Shown one piece after another: positions 52,687 through 61,920 of a stretch of DNA of 64,000 bases; the first letter of the stretch is position 1; every line of letters starts with the position of its first letter. The position numbers and the translations under genes are program-made. The stretch is from Cyanobacteria bacterium QS_4_48_99 (lineage in GTDB: Bacteria > Cyanobacteriota > Cyanobacteriia > Cyanobacteriales > Rubidibacteraceae). The stretch is from assembly GCA_003021505.1 (NCBI GenBank), contig PXPT01000166.1:62001-126000 (forward strand). The letters run 5' to 3'. The notes below the pieces were generated by a model. That model was given only the letters and a program-made list of their open reading frames with translations, was not told where the DNA came from and did no database searches.

Positions 52687-54564
52687 TTACTTTACAGACT
52701 CCTGGCTTGTGAGGGCATCAAGGCTTCCATTTCGGAAACCCGCACGGACTGCATGGCGCTGAATCTTACCACTGGAAGTTTTGGAAATGCTCCCCGTTTT
52801 AACCAACACCGCTGCATAAGTCTGTAGTCCGTGATGTTCAGCGACCGCTTCTCGAATGTTGCCCACTACTTCTTGAAAATCGAGCGGTTGGCTAAGTTGT
52901 GGTTCATACGACGGTAAGACCTCGGATTGGCGACGACCGGAATTATGACGACGCTCTACTCCGCTATACCCGCCTGAGTTTCTACGACGTTCTCTGTAGC
53001 GCCGCTCGACCTCAGCAACAATCACTAGGCGCTCCACGCTACCGATTTCCACTGCAAATGCCGCCGCACAACCAGGTCGAAGTGCCGGATGGCTGTTCTC
53101 TACTGTCAGCTCAATATCTTGGGGATAATGGTTGCGACCCCGAATGATAATGACATCGTTGAGGCGACCTGTGACGAACAGCTCCCCGTCCTGGATGAAG
53201 CCTAAATCGCCGGTGCGCAAAAATGGTCCCTCCCCTGTGTCTGCTAGATAGGCACAGAAAGTCGCCTCCGTCTGTTGGGGACGATTCCAATAACCTTGCG
53301 CTACACTCGCACCCGATACCCAAATTTCTCCCACAACCTCTGCTGGGCAACGGGTTAAAGATTCGGGGTGAGCGATCACAACTTCCTGGTCTAACCAGGC
53401 TTGACCACAGCCCACGATTTTCCGGGCACCTGACTGCTCAGGGGTAGCTGTCACAACCTGGTTTTGTTCTAGGGCTGCCCCATCGACTGTGCTAATCACA
53501 GGAGGAGCTGTTTTCCTTCCCCCGGAGATGAATAAAGTCGTTTCAGCCATCCCATAGCAGGGATAAAATGCCGACTTTCGGAAGCCACAGGACTCAAAAG
53601 TCGCTGCGAACTGATCCAGGGTCTCTGCCCGAATCGGTTCTGCGCCATTGAAAGCAACCTCCCAGCTACTCAAGTCAAGGTTTGCCTTCTTTTCGGGGGT
53701 AGCTTTGCGAACGCACAGGTCATAGGCAAAATTGGGACCACCGCTAGTTGTCGCCTGGTAGTCCGAAATTGCCTGGAGCCAACGCAGGGGCTTTTGGAGA
53801 AACGCCACCGGCGAGGTTAGAATGCAGGGTTGACCGATATACATCGGCTGTAACAAGTTCCCAATCAACCCCATATCATGAAAAAGAGGCAACCAGCCGA
53901 GGACGACCGTTTTGTGTGTATGCCCGAAAGCCTGCTCAATCATGCGTTGATTATGGAGCAGATTGCCATGACTCACCATTACTCCCTTGGGCTTCCCTGT
54001 AGACCCGGAGGTGTACTGGAGAAAAGCTAGGGAGTCGCTATTCACTGCTGCTTCTTGCCAGTCTGAAGCAAGGTCACTGGTGAGGTTGTCCGTAGCCAGC
54101 CAGTCCAAATCGGCTAGTTCTGGATACTGGGCAAATCGACCCTCGATATTTGCCAACAGGGATGTGGTAGTGAGAGCCACCGGTGCTTGGGCATCTGTCA
54201 CAACTGCTTGCAGCCCAGATAGATTCTGATTGCGCCTGGGTGGATAAGCAGGGGTTGCCATCACCCCGGCATACAAACACCCAAAGAAGGCAGTAATGAA
54301 CTCCAAACCGGCTGGGTAAAGCAGCAAGGCACGGGAGCCTATGCCACATCGAGACTGTAGTTGGCTTGCGATTGCCCGCGCTTTGCGATCCAATGCTTCA
54401 TAAGTGAGGCTAGCTGATTCAGTTTCTCCATCTTTGAGAAAAGTATAAGCTTTAAGCTTAGGCTGAGTTTGCGACCGATAGCGTGATAGTTCGACTAAAG
54501 TGGAAAATCTGCCCAATGGGGTAAAAGAATTTTCGGCTTCTGTAGGTGTGGTAAGAAGTCTCAA
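52687..54564 (-). CDS. Fatty acyl-AMP ligase (FAAL)
   Basis: 625 residues of the adenylate-forming superfamily. The P-loop YTSGSTGKPKG (184-194), LFHDMGLIGNLLQPMYIGQPCIL, SPVAFLQKPLRWLQAISDY, GGPNFAYDLC, CYGMAETTLF and RTGDLGF, followed by GRNHYPQDIE, are the wording of FAALs, which activate free fatty acids and pass them to an ACP rather than CoA. The C-terminal subdomain carries an unusual Arg/Ser/Gly-rich insert (about 525-560), yet the final GSISKTSSGKIQRHA lysine motif is intact. It is first of the cluster; the promoter should lie in the AT-rich leader upstream. Start ATG 54564. Confidence 0.94.
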   Translation of the reverse strand: MRLLTTPTEAENSFTPLGRFSTLVELSRYRSQTQPKLKAYTFLKDGETESASLTYEALDRKARAIASQLQSRCGIGSRALLLYPAGLEFITAFFGCLYAGVMATPAYPPRRNQNLSGLQAVVTDAQAPVALTTTSLLANIEGRFAQYPELADLDWLATDNLTSDLASDWQEAAVNSDSLAFLQYTSGSTGKPKGVMVSHGNLLHNQRMIEQAFGHTHKTVVLGWLPLFHDMGLIGNLLQPMYIGQPCILTSPVAFLQKPLRWLQAISDYQATTSGGPNFAYDLCVRKATPEKKANLDLSSWEVAFNGAEPIRAETLDQFAATFESCGFRKSAFYPCYGMAETTLFISGGRKTAPPVISTVDGAALEQNQVVTATPEQSGARKIVGCGQAWLDQEVVIAHPESLTRCPAEVVGEIWVSGASVAQGYWNRPQQTEATFCAYLADTGEGPFLRTGDLGFIQDGELFVTGRLNDVIIIRGRNHYPQDIELTVENSHPALRPGCAAAFAVEIGSVERLVIVAEVERRYRERRRNSGGYSGVERRHNSGRRQSEVLPSYEPQLSQPLDFQEVVGNIREAVAEHHGLQTYAAVLVKTGSISKTSSGKIQRHAVRAGFRNGSLDALTSQESVK

Positions 54565-54948
54565 TTACAAACCCCCAGGGAAGGTGCCAGGGCTATTGAG
54601 TCCCTGTCTGAATCGAAATACCCAGGTGTTTGGGTCGCATTTTTTAGTAACATATGCTACGATTGAATAAAAACCGCAACTTTATTTTTCATCGTTCAAA
54701 ATATTCTAAATTTTTCCTAGTGAATACCGTTAAAATACGTAATTTGGGATTGAGTTTAATTACTTACTAATTCAGCGTGATCGCATAGATAGAGCGTTCA
54801 CCCTGGTGTGGTCAGCAGATAAAAAATCCCCCGAATCAAAGTCGGGGGATGAGTCCAGATAAGAAAATGTATGGATTTAGTAGAGGCAATCGCTGGTCAT
54901 GTCGCTTCGCTCCCTTTAAAAATGTCGTTAGTCATTTAATTGTTTTGG
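54565..54948. other. Intergenic, AT-rich leader of the FAAL cluster plus a terminator
   Basis: About 380 bases with no gene. The half next to the FAAL (54565-54770) is AT-rich and should contain the cluster promoter. The other half contains the terminator for the PP2C gene. Confidence 0.6.
54819..54850 (-). terminator. Rho-independent terminator downstream of the PP2C gene
   Basis: ATCCCCCGA (54826-54834) pairs with TCGGGGGAT (54842-54850). On the minus strand the stem is followed by TTTTTT. It separates the PP2C/ABC1 transcript from the FAAL cluster. Confidence 0.85.
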
Positions 54949-55695
54949 TCAATCTTGCTCAATCACCACCACCGTAATATTATCTGAGCCTCCTTGCTCT
55001 TTTGCTGCATCTACCAGTGCCTTTGCCGCTTGTTCGCAGGTGGAGCTGGACTGGAGATAGGAGCGAATTTCCTCATCGGAGAGTTCTCCGTTGAGACCAT
55101 CACTACAAAGCAGGAGGCGGTCATTTGCTACCACCTCCAGCGACTGGAGATCAATTTTCTGCAACTCTTGGCGACCGAGACAGTGGGCAAGTACGTGACG
55201 CCAGGGGTGGAGGCTGGCTTCTTCGGGGGTAATTGCGCCCGCTTTCAGCGCCCATGCTACCCAGGTGTGGTCTTCGGTAAGCACTTCTAACTGGGAGCCT
55301 CGCAGCCGATAGAGGCGAGAATCACCGACATGAGCGCACCAAGATTGCTCCTGACGAAACATGGTTATTACCGCAGTCGTTCCCATCTCAGCACGTTCGG
55401 GATGCTGGTTTTGATCTTCGACAATCTCTTTATTTGCCCGCTCAATCGCTTCTTTTAATAAAGCACTCGATTCCGAAGCCGAATCCCAATGCTGCTCTAA
55501 ATAAGACCGAATCGCGGTAGTTGCAATCTTACTTGCCTCTTGTCCCCCAGCATGCCCTCCCATACCATCAGCAACGATGAAGAAGCGCCCTTCCGGGTCA
55601 GTGTAGTAGTTATCCTGATTAACCGCCCGCACTAATCCTGTATCAGTAATCCCTGTGAAGCGACGTTTCATAGATTGTTGTTGGGTATCGAACAT
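54949..55695 (-). CDS. PP2C-family serine/threonine phosphatase
   Basis: 248 residues, the compact bacterial PP2C (PPM) form. Metal-binding motifs are TDTGLVRAVNQDN, VADGMGGHAGG, MGTTAV, HVGDSRLYRLRG, CSDGLNGELSDEE and GGSDNITVVVIE. It is most similar in layout to PphA/tPphA, which dephosphorylates PII in cyanobacteria, but that substrate is not proven here. Its ATG (55693-55695) directly abuts the TAA of the ABC1 kinase gene, so translation is coupled. An internal ATG (MKRRFTGITDTG) eight codons in is an alternative start. Confidence 0.92.
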   Translation of the reverse strand: MFDTQQQSMKRRFTGITDTGLVRAVNQDNYYTDPEGRFFIVADGMGGHAGGQEASKIATTAIRSYLEQHWDSASESSALLKEAIERANKEIVEDQNQHPERAEMGTTAVITMFRQEQSWCAHVGDSRLYRLRGSQLEVLTEDHTWVAWALKAGAITPEEASLHPWRHVLAHCLGRQELQKIDLQSLEVVANDRLLLCSDGLNGELSDEEIRSYLQSSSTCEQAAKALVDAAKEQGGSDNITVVVIEQD

Positions 55696-57450
55696 TTACA
55701 TGCGATCCATGCGATTGAGATGCCTCAGCAGGCGAAATAGGGTAAACCCGGCGGCGGCTGCCCCTAAAGCCACAATCACTGCCAATATAATGTAACCGTT
55801 GACCAATAGAATTGTGGCAGACAAAGTGAAAGCACTAACGAGTAACGTATAGTTAGTTCCGAGCTGAAGACTGCTCACGCGTCGCAGAATGCGGTCAGAT
55901 TCAATCGAGCGCACCCTGACGCGCAAGTCTCCCCGCTCTAATTTATCAATGGTGTCTTCAAGCCGTCGGGGCAGCCCCAAAGCAGTGCTGCTCACTTGAG
56001 TTGCTTGTCGTCCCAGTTCGTTGAAAAAGGTATTGCCATTGTCAGAGTTACCGTTTGCCATAAGCTCCATTGCAAAAGGTTGTGCAACCTCCATAAAGTT
56101 AAAGTCCGAGTCTAAACTTTTTCCCACTCCTTCGAGAGTAGAGAAGGCTCTCATTACAAACGTGAATGTCGCCGGGAAGCGAAAAGGTTGGTCGTAAGTA
56201 ATTTCATAGAGGTCATCACTAATTTCACTAACTGATTGTTCCTCAAACGGCTGATCCATAAAGTGATCCAGCATATACTGGATGGAACGCCGTGCTGGTC
56301 CCATATCCTCTACCGGAGTGAGAGCGCCCAGCTCTACCAGGGAATTAACCACTCGGTCAGCATTTTTTTCGGTAATCCCAAACAGGGTTTCCATCAATCC
56401 ATCGCGGACGTTGCTTTTAATTCGCCCCATCATGCCGAAGTCGTAGAAAATTAGCTCCCCCTCGGGAGTAACGGCTAAGTTGCCTGGATGAGGGTCAGCG
56501 TGGAAAAAGCCGTCATGGAGTAACTGTTGCAGATAAGTTTCAGCTCCCAGCCTTGCCAGGAGCCTTCGGTCTAAACCTGCTGCTTCTAGTGCCTCGTGAT
56601 GACTAATCTTAATTCCTGGGATATACTCCAGGGTCAAAATCCTGATCGAGGTATAACGCCAATAGACGCGGGGCACGCGCACCCGCCCATGGGCACGAAA
56701 GTTGCGGCGAAAGGTATCGGCGTTGCGACCTTCCTGGATGTAATCGGCTTCTTCCCATAGAGTGCGGCAGCATTCCTCATAAACGCCCAACCAATCTCGA
56801 CCCCGTCCCCACTTGGGATGGTGGTGAAAGTAACTAGCAACTCGTCTAAGAATGGCTAAGTCAATGGTGAATAGCTTTTTAAGCCCTGGTCGCTGGACTT
56901 TAACAACCACCTCTTCCCCGTTGTGCAGTTGGGCTTTATGAACCTGCCCCAAACTAGCCGATGCCAGAGGAATAGGCTCAAAATTGCGAAAAAGTTGGGA
57001 AACTGGCTTTCCTAAATCTTCCTGCAGAATGGCCGCTGCTTGCTCATCATCGAAGGCGGGAACACGGTCTTGCAGTTTGGATAGTTCCTCGACGTATTCC
57101 GAAGGAAATAAATCAGCGCGGCTGGAAAAGAACTGACCAAGTTTGATAAATGTTGGTCCAAGCTCGAGCAGGCTTTCTCGAATCCAAGCTGCTCTAGCTC
57201 GGCGTCGGGCAAACTTTTTGTCCTCGGTGTATCCGCCCACATAGCTCCAGTGTTTGCCCTCTAGCCACAGCTTAAACAGTAGCTTGAAAACAAAGACCCA
57301 AATATCAAAGCGTCGCCGATTGCGCGAGTAATTTCTCCGATTCCAGCGATAGCTTGATTGGTTCTGCTTTGGTTGGGCAGAACGTTGGTTAGAAACAGGA
57401 CGAGGTGCTTGTTTAAGAGAGTTTTTAGGGTCTTGGGACAGAGCAGACAC
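55696..57450 (-). CDS. ABC1/AarF/UbiB-family atypical kinase
   Basis: 584 residues from GTG 57450. The family marks are present: KxGQ in FIKLGQFFSSRADLFP, the Ala-rich loop ASASLGQVHKAQL, the lysine in VVVKVQRPG, DGFFHADPHPGN and YDFGMMGR. Two membrane helices close the C-terminus (LLVSAFTLSATILLVNGYIILAVIVALGAAAAGFTLF). Relatives support quinone or prenyl-lipid metabolism (UbiB, plastid ABC1K). The Arg/Asn-rich N-terminus (20-50) is variable. Zero spacing to the downstream PP2C gene suggests paired kinase-phosphatase function, though this is context only. Confidence 0.93.
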   Translation of the reverse strand: MSALSQDPKNSLKQAPRPVSNQRSAQPKQNQSSYRWNRRNYSRNRRRFDIWVFVFKLLFKLWLEGKHWSYVGGYTEDKKFARRRARAAWIRESLLELGPTFIKLGQFFSSRADLFPSEYVEELSKLQDRVPAFDDEQAAAILQEDLGKPVSQLFRNFEPIPLASASLGQVHKAQLHNGEEVVVKVQRPGLKKLFTIDLAILRRVASYFHHHPKWGRGRDWLGVYEECCRTLWEEADYIQEGRNADTFRRNFRAHGRVRVPRVYWRYTSIRILTLEYIPGIKISHHEALEAAGLDRRLLARLGAETYLQQLLHDGFFHADPHPGNLAVTPEGELIFYDFGMMGRIKSNVRDGLMETLFGITEKNADRVVNSLVELGALTPVEDMGPARRSIQYMLDHFMDQPFEEQSVSEISDDLYEITYDQPFRFPATFTFVMRAFSTLEGVGKSLDSDFNFMEVAQPFAMELMANGNSDNGNTFFNELGRQATQVSSTALGLPRRLEDTIDKLERGDLRVRVRSIESDRILRRVSSLQLGTNYTLLVSAFTLSATILLVNGYIILAVIVALGAAAAGFTLFRLLRHLNRMDRM

Positions 57451-57538
57451 ACTGATTCCTATATTGGTTTTGGCAGAAAAATGCTTTTGGATTGATCTGA
57501 TTCAAGCGTAGGAGTGATGACAATAACCGAGCAATTTT

Positions 57539-57862
57539 TTAGCTGCCTACTGACTGATTGTTGTAAGCGTTCAACTCAGTGCGTAAGCTAGCAATTGAGG
57601 CTCGCAGTTCATCAATTGTGGCTTGCAAATCCCCAGATGAGTTTGGAGTTGCTGAAGCCGAACCAGGGGCAGCATACTGATTTGCTTCTCGCTCTGCTCT
57701 AGCGAGAACTTCCTCGCTAAATTGTCGCAGGCGCTCTCTTTGCTCGGCGTCAAATTTTCCTAATTCGCTCGCAGCATTGGTGAGCGTTTCTTCAACTTGC
57801 TCGTTGACCGCTTCCGCTAAGGCTCTGCCGACAAAAAAGGCGTGAATAGTGGGGTTACTCAT
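57539..57862 (-). CDS. Small helical cyanobacterial protein (DUF6825-like)
   Basis: 107 residues. A conserved-looking helical N-terminus (NPTIHAFFVGRALAEAVNEQVEETLTNAASELGKFDAEQRERLRQFSEEVLARAEREA) is followed by a Ser/Ala linker and a short coiled coil (LQATIDELRASIASLRTELNAYN). I recall a plant/cyanobacterial family of this shape without known function; the family name is offered tentatively. It lies upstream of the ABC1 kinase on the same strand with an 88-base gap. Start ATG 57862. Confidence 0.65.
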   Translation of the reverse strand: MSNPTIHAFFVGRALAEAVNEQVEETLTNAASELGKFDAEQRERLRQFSEEVLARAEREANQYAAPGSASATPNSSGDLQATIDELRASIASLRTELNAYNNQSVGS

Positions 57863-57956
57863 AGAACCAATTTTTATGGGTTTCGTTAAAAATTATATCT
57901 TGTCGATCCTCGTTCCCGTTATTAGTGTTGAACGTTTGGGGCTTTTCGAGTGGAGA

Positions 57957-60755
57957 CTATGGGTAGTGTTGTCTAAGAAAGCCCTCGGCTTCAGCGCGTT
58001 TACTAATCACCCCATCAAGCCTAGCGCTCAACAGCTCGTCCAGGATTTGTCGATACTGGGGTCCTGGTTGGTAGCCGAGGGCTTTGAGGTCGTTGCCGTT
58101 CAAGGGAGGCTGTACTCGGCTCCAGTCGGAGAGATAGCGCCAAATTTTCTGCCTGACCTTTCTGGGGGTGGTTACTCCCAACAAAACCAGGGTGGGCAAT
58201 TTGTACTGGCGTAGCAGCTTCACGACTTCGCTGGGGGAGTGGCAATTGGGGAGAGAGGTACTTACGTCTGCTTGTGCGCCTTCAAGTTGTTCCAGTCGTT
58301 TCATACTATCTGCGGGCAATCCGATATTCCTCGCGACTTTGCCGCGTTCGGAGTTTGCCAAACGAGCAATCAAAACTTCCAAGCGCATCTGCCAGTGCGT
58401 CAGTGTGTTCTCCGGGTCGAATTGCCGCAGCCATAGCTGAAGCAGGCGCACTTGCCACCACAAGCTTTTATCTAACTCCAGAGTGGGATGGAGGCAACGG
58501 AGCGCTCCGAGTTCGCCAAGCTGCTCCAGCGCTGGTTTCCAATAGGGAGCTTGCAGAATGTATTTCAGTTCTGTTTTGAGGCGGGTTTGTAAGGCAGGGA
58601 GTTTACTATTTTGAGAGCGATGATAGACACCGCTTTCGATAGCGTAACGGATGTAATCCTCGGTTTGCTGCTTAAGTTCAAATCCGAGGCGCACAGCAAA
58701 TCGCACTGCCCGAAAAATCCGGGTGGGGTCTTCGATGAAGCTGTTAGCATGGAGAACTCGGATATAGCGCGATCGCAAATCGCCTAACCCACCAAAGAAA
58801 TCTAGAAGCTCTCCTGCTTGCGGTCGAGTTAAGCGCAGGGCAAGAGCGTTAATGGTAAAATCTCGCCGATATAAATCTTGGCGAATCGAGCTGGCTTCCA
58901 CTTCTGGATTCGCGGCTGGGTAAGGATAAAATTCTGTTCGCGCCGTGGCAATATCCACCCATAGGGAGCCAAGTTCAGGGTGATTGTGCCACAACAGCGC
59001 AGCGGTTTGAAACGCGCCGTGAACCTCCAAACGTGCCTCAGAATTATTTTCCTGAAGCGCCTTCGCCAATTCTACCCCCGCCCCCTCATCAGCAGAGCGA
59101 TGAAAGCCATCCACCACCAAGTCAATGTCTTGCAGTAGTGGTGGCTCTGTGAGGAGGTACGGAGGTGCCGAGGTGCGGAGGTGCCGAGGAGATGGGTGGG
59201 CTTGTTTTCCCCTCTGCTCCCTTGTCTCCCTATCCTCGCTTGGATCAGCCCAAAGCAAATCCCTTACAGCTCCCCCAACGAGATAGAGATGCCAACCTCG
59301 CTTTTCGGCTTCTTCGGCGGCTTTACTAAGGAACTGCCAAAGCGGCCCGGGGATTCTGGATTCGAGGGGAATTCTGTGCAGAGGGGCGGAGGAGATGGGT
59401 TGACTTGTTTCCTCCTCTGCTCCCCTACTCCTCTGCTTCCCCTGACGTTGCCGCAGAACATCAGTGCGGGTAACAATCCCTACTAACTGCCCCTCCTGTA
59501 AAACGGGTAATCGCCCCATGTCGTATGTAACCAGGAGTGATTCCATTTCTGGCAGGGTAGTATCAGGGGCAGCGGTTTTTAAGTTTCGGTTCATGTGACC
59601 CTTCACGGGCGCATGACTCAAGCTGTGGTGCAGTGCCAAATCGATATCTCGCCTAGAAATTATACCCACGAGCTGGTCTTGTTCATCCACCACTGCCAGT
59701 CCGGAATGACCGTAGCGCAAAAGCACTCGCTGGGCTTGCTCAATTGTAGTGTCGGGGCGAATTGTTCGCACTGGCGACGACATCAACTCCTTGGCTGTAA
59801 GGAAAGGAGGGATTTGAGCTTGGAGTTTGCTAACGAGTTGGTCTAGCGTTTGGTGGGGATTAGGGTCGCGTAGCGTTAGTGAAGCTGCCTGGGAATGTCC
59901 ACCGCCGCCCAGGGGCTGGAAGAGCTGATTGAGGTCGATTGAGTCAAGGAGTGATCGCCCAATCACTGTGAATCCTACACCCGATGATTGTCTGGAATAG
60001 AAATTTCCCAACAGCAGTGCATCACTTGGGGTGAGTTTTAGCAATTGCGTTGCTAACTCTGCTAGTCCAGGGACAAAATTTTCTGTGGCAAGCAGTACCC
60101 AAGCTATGGTGTAACCCTGTACGGTTGCAGTTTGCAAGTTTTCTAGAGCCTCAGTCAATAAGGTTTGCAGCCCAGGAGACAAACTGGGGTGCGTGTACTC
60201 AGCAATAGTAGGCAAACTCGCTCCTTGTTCCATTAACCAAGCCAAAGCTTGGGCATCTCGCGGAGTCGTTTGGGCAAAGGTGAGCGAGCCCGTATCCCCA
60301 TGAATTCCCAGTGCCATGACCGTGACTTCCGAGGTGGTAAGCTGGACATTTTTTTGCTGAATTTGCTCCACAATCAAGGTGGTTGTTGCCCCCACCGACT
60401 CGATTTGAATATAAGTCGCCGGGAAATCTCGGGAAGCATCTCGATGATGATCGTAAACTTCAATGGCGCTCAAATGCGGCATATCCAGCCATTCCGCCGC
60501 TTGAGCTAGGCGATCGCGCTTTTGGGTATCCACTACTGTCAATGACCGAATTTGGTGGGGATTGACGCTGCGGCATTCAATCAGTGCTAACTCATCCCGG
60601 TACAGTGCCAACAACTCCTTCACTGCTGGTTTAGCACCACCTGTTAGTACCACTCGCCCTCCTGGCTTCAGGCGCGTTAGCCCCACTGCTGCGCCCAGGG
60701 CATCAAAATCAGCGCTTTGATGACATAAAATTAAATCTATATACTCGGTAGTCAT
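57957..60755 (-). CDS. DHH-CBS-CBS-tRNA nucleotidyltransferase (CCA/A-adding) multidomain protein
   Basis: 932 residues. A DHH/DHHA1 phosphoesterase (1-310: HQSADFDALGAA, VYDHHRD, GGGGHSQAAS) is followed by two CBS domains (about 317-435) and a class II nucleotidyltransferase of the poly(A)/CCA type (about 470-932: VGGAVRDLL, DIDLVVDG, RRDFTINALAL, DFFGGLGDL, EDPTRIFRAVRFAVRLGF). It is expected to add A or CCA to tRNA 3' ends. Fusion with DHH and CBS modules is known in cyanobacteria. Two low-complexity insertions are present: one in the linker after CBS2, and one of about 35 residues between VGGAVRD and DIDLV. Start ATG 60755. Confidence 0.9.
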   Translation of the reverse strand: MTTEYIDLILCHQSADFDALGAAVGLTRLKPGGRVVLTGGAKPAVKELLALYRDELALIECRSVNPHQIRSLTVVDTQKRDRLAQAAEWLDMPHLSAIEVYDHHRDASRDFPATYIQIESVGATTTLIVEQIQQKNVQLTTSEVTVMALGIHGDTGSLTFAQTTPRDAQALAWLMEQGASLPTIAEYTHPSLSPGLQTLLTEALENLQTATVQGYTIAWVLLATENFVPGLAELATQLLKLTPSDALLLGNFYSRQSSGVGFTVIGRSLLDSIDLNQLFQPLGGGGHSQAASLTLRDPNPHQTLDQLVSKLQAQIPPFLTAKELMSSPVRTIRPDTTIEQAQRVLLRYGHSGLAVVDEQDQLVGIISRRDIDLALHHSLSHAPVKGHMNRNLKTAAPDTTLPEMESLLVTYDMGRLPVLQEGQLVGIVTRTDVLRQRQGKQRSRGAEEETSQPISSAPLHRIPLESRIPGPLWQFLSKAAEEAEKRGWHLYLVGGAVRDLLWADPSEDRETREQRGKQAHPSPRHLRTSAPPYLLTEPPLLQDIDLVVDGFHRSADEGAGVELAKALQENNSEARLEVHGAFQTAALLWHNHPELGSLWVDIATARTEFYPYPAANPEVEASSIRQDLYRRDFTINALALRLTRPQAGELLDFFGGLGDLRSRYIRVLHANSFIEDPTRIFRAVRFAVRLGFELKQQTEDYIRYAIESGVYHRSQNSKLPALQTRLKTELKYILQAPYWKPALEQLGELGALRCLHPTLELDKSLWWQVRLLQLWLRQFDPENTLTHWQMRLEVLIARLANSERGKVARNIGLPADSMKRLEQLEGAQADVSTSLPNCHSPSEVVKLLRQYKLPTLVLLGVTTPRKVRQKIWRYLSDWSRVQPPLNGNDLKALGYQPGPQYRQILDELLSARLDGVISKRAEAEGFLRQHYP
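59186..59436. repeat. Two copies of a filler repeat inside the tRNA nucleotidyltransferase gene
   Basis: GAGGAGATGGGT and CCTCTGCTCCC with a CTTGTTT spacer occur at 59186-59232 and again at 59388-59436. Both are in frame and have no stop. The first falls in the catalytic head between VGGAVRD and DIDL, the second in the interdomain linker. Confidence 0.7.
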
Positions 60756-61027
60756 CAGTACTTAGTCAGTAGTGAATCACGTTTACAAAGCTTCTTTAAA
60801 GCAGTCCTCGTTTCTCCGGGACAGTCAGCAACTCACTATTAAAGTCATATAAACGTTAGCACGCTTTGACTAACAACTAAGGACTAATGACCAATAGAAA
60901 AAAATTTACTACAACAGATGGGGTAGATTTTTGATATCGTGCTAGATATAGAAGAGTTTAAATTCATCTAAAATTTAGGCAGAGTGGTTGGTGTTCCACT
61001 CGATTGGTGGATAAGGAGAACTGCAAA

Positions 61028-61216
61028 ATGTTTATTTTATTTCAACTGGCGCTAACAGGTTTAGTCCTCTTGTCGTTTATTTTGGTCGTGGGAGTTCCTG
61101 TGGCTTATGCGAGTCCTCGGGATCGGGAGCAGTCAAATCGGCTAATCCTAGTGGGCTCTGGTGCCTGGCTAGGGCTGGTGGTGGTAGTCGGCATCCTGAA
61201 CTTTTTTGTCGTCTAG
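61028..61216 (+). CDS. psbZ: Photosystem II protein PsbZ
   Basis: 62 residues from ATG 61028 ([30 protein letters not shown]), the exact length of PsbZ. AAGGAG nine bases upstream supports this start over an in-frame one at 61004. Two membrane helices are separated by a short [11 protein letters not shown] loop. PsbZ sits at the periphery of PSII and helps stabilise the dimer and antenna. ribH follows after 59 bases, an order I recall from other cyanobacteria. Confidence 0.96.
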   Translation: MFILFQLALTGLVLLSFILVVGVPVAYASPRDREQSNRLILVGSGAWLGLVVVVGILNFFVV

Positions 61217-61275
61217 CGACAATTGTGCCCAAGCACTTAGAACTGATTGCAGACTAATCACTATCGAGGGCAACC

Positions 61276-61866
61276 ATGACAGTTTTTGAGGGAACATTTG
61301 CCCAAAACACATCAACCCTGCAGTTAGCGATCGTTATTGGTCGTTTTAATGACCTGGTGACGGGCAAACTTGTGTCAGGATGTCAAGATTGTCTGAAACG
61401 ACACGGTGTAGAGGTTGACCCTAACGGCACTCAAGTTGACTATGTTTGGGTGCCTGGAAGTTTTGAGATTCCCTTGGTGGCTCGCCAAATGGCACTCTCG
61501 CGTCGCTATGATGCTGTGATTTGCCTGGGTGCCGTTATTCGTGGGCAAACCCCCCATTTCGATCATGTCACTAACGAAGCAGCTAAAGGAGTCGCTGCTG
61601 CGGGCTTTCAAACGGGAGTACCGGTGATTTTTGGCATTCTTACTGCCGATACCGTGCAGCAAGCACTGGAGAGGGCGGGGATTAAAAGTAATCAGGGCTG
61701 GAACTACGCTATGAATGCTTTGGAAATGGCAAGCTTGATGAAGCAAGTGAACGGCAAAATCTCGACAAATGCTCATTATGAGGACTCCCCAGAGAAAACA
61801 ACGCCCGTATTTCCTGCTTCTCAGGGAGAAGAGTTTGTGGCATCAGACTCGGTTGAGAATACTTAG
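61276..61866 (+). CDS. ribH: 6,7-dimethyl-8-ribityllumazine synthase
   Basis: 196 residues. Lumazine synthase performs the penultimate step of riboflavin synthesis. Motifs are [59 protein letters not shown] (catalytic His) and [20 protein letters not shown]. The C-terminal 35 residues (about 160-196) extend beyond the usual enzyme and are polar and probably disordered. Start ATG 61276, downstream of psbZ. Confidence 0.96.
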   Translation: MTVFEGTFAQNTSTLQLAIVIGRFNDLVTGKLVSGCQDCLKRHGVEVDPNGTQVDYVWVPGSFEIPLVARQMALSRRYDAVICLGAVIRGQTPHFDHVTNEAAKGVAAAGFQTGVPVIFGILTADTVQQALERAGIKSNQGWNYAMNALEMASLMKQVNGKISTNAHYEDSPEKTTPVFPASQGEEFVASDSVENT

Positions 61867-61874
61867 CAACTATA

Positions 61875-61903
61875 TTGACACAAACAGACAATTGTGATAT
61901 ACT
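61875..61903 (+). promoter_or_regulatory. Sigma-70-type promoter of tRNA-Gly
   Basis: A perfect minus-35 TTGACA (61875-61880), a 17-base spacer and TATACT (61898-61903) lie 17 bases ahead of the tRNA 5' end. This is the best canonical promoter in the window. Confidence 0.85.
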
Positions 61904-61920
61904 ATTATTGAATTATTTAT

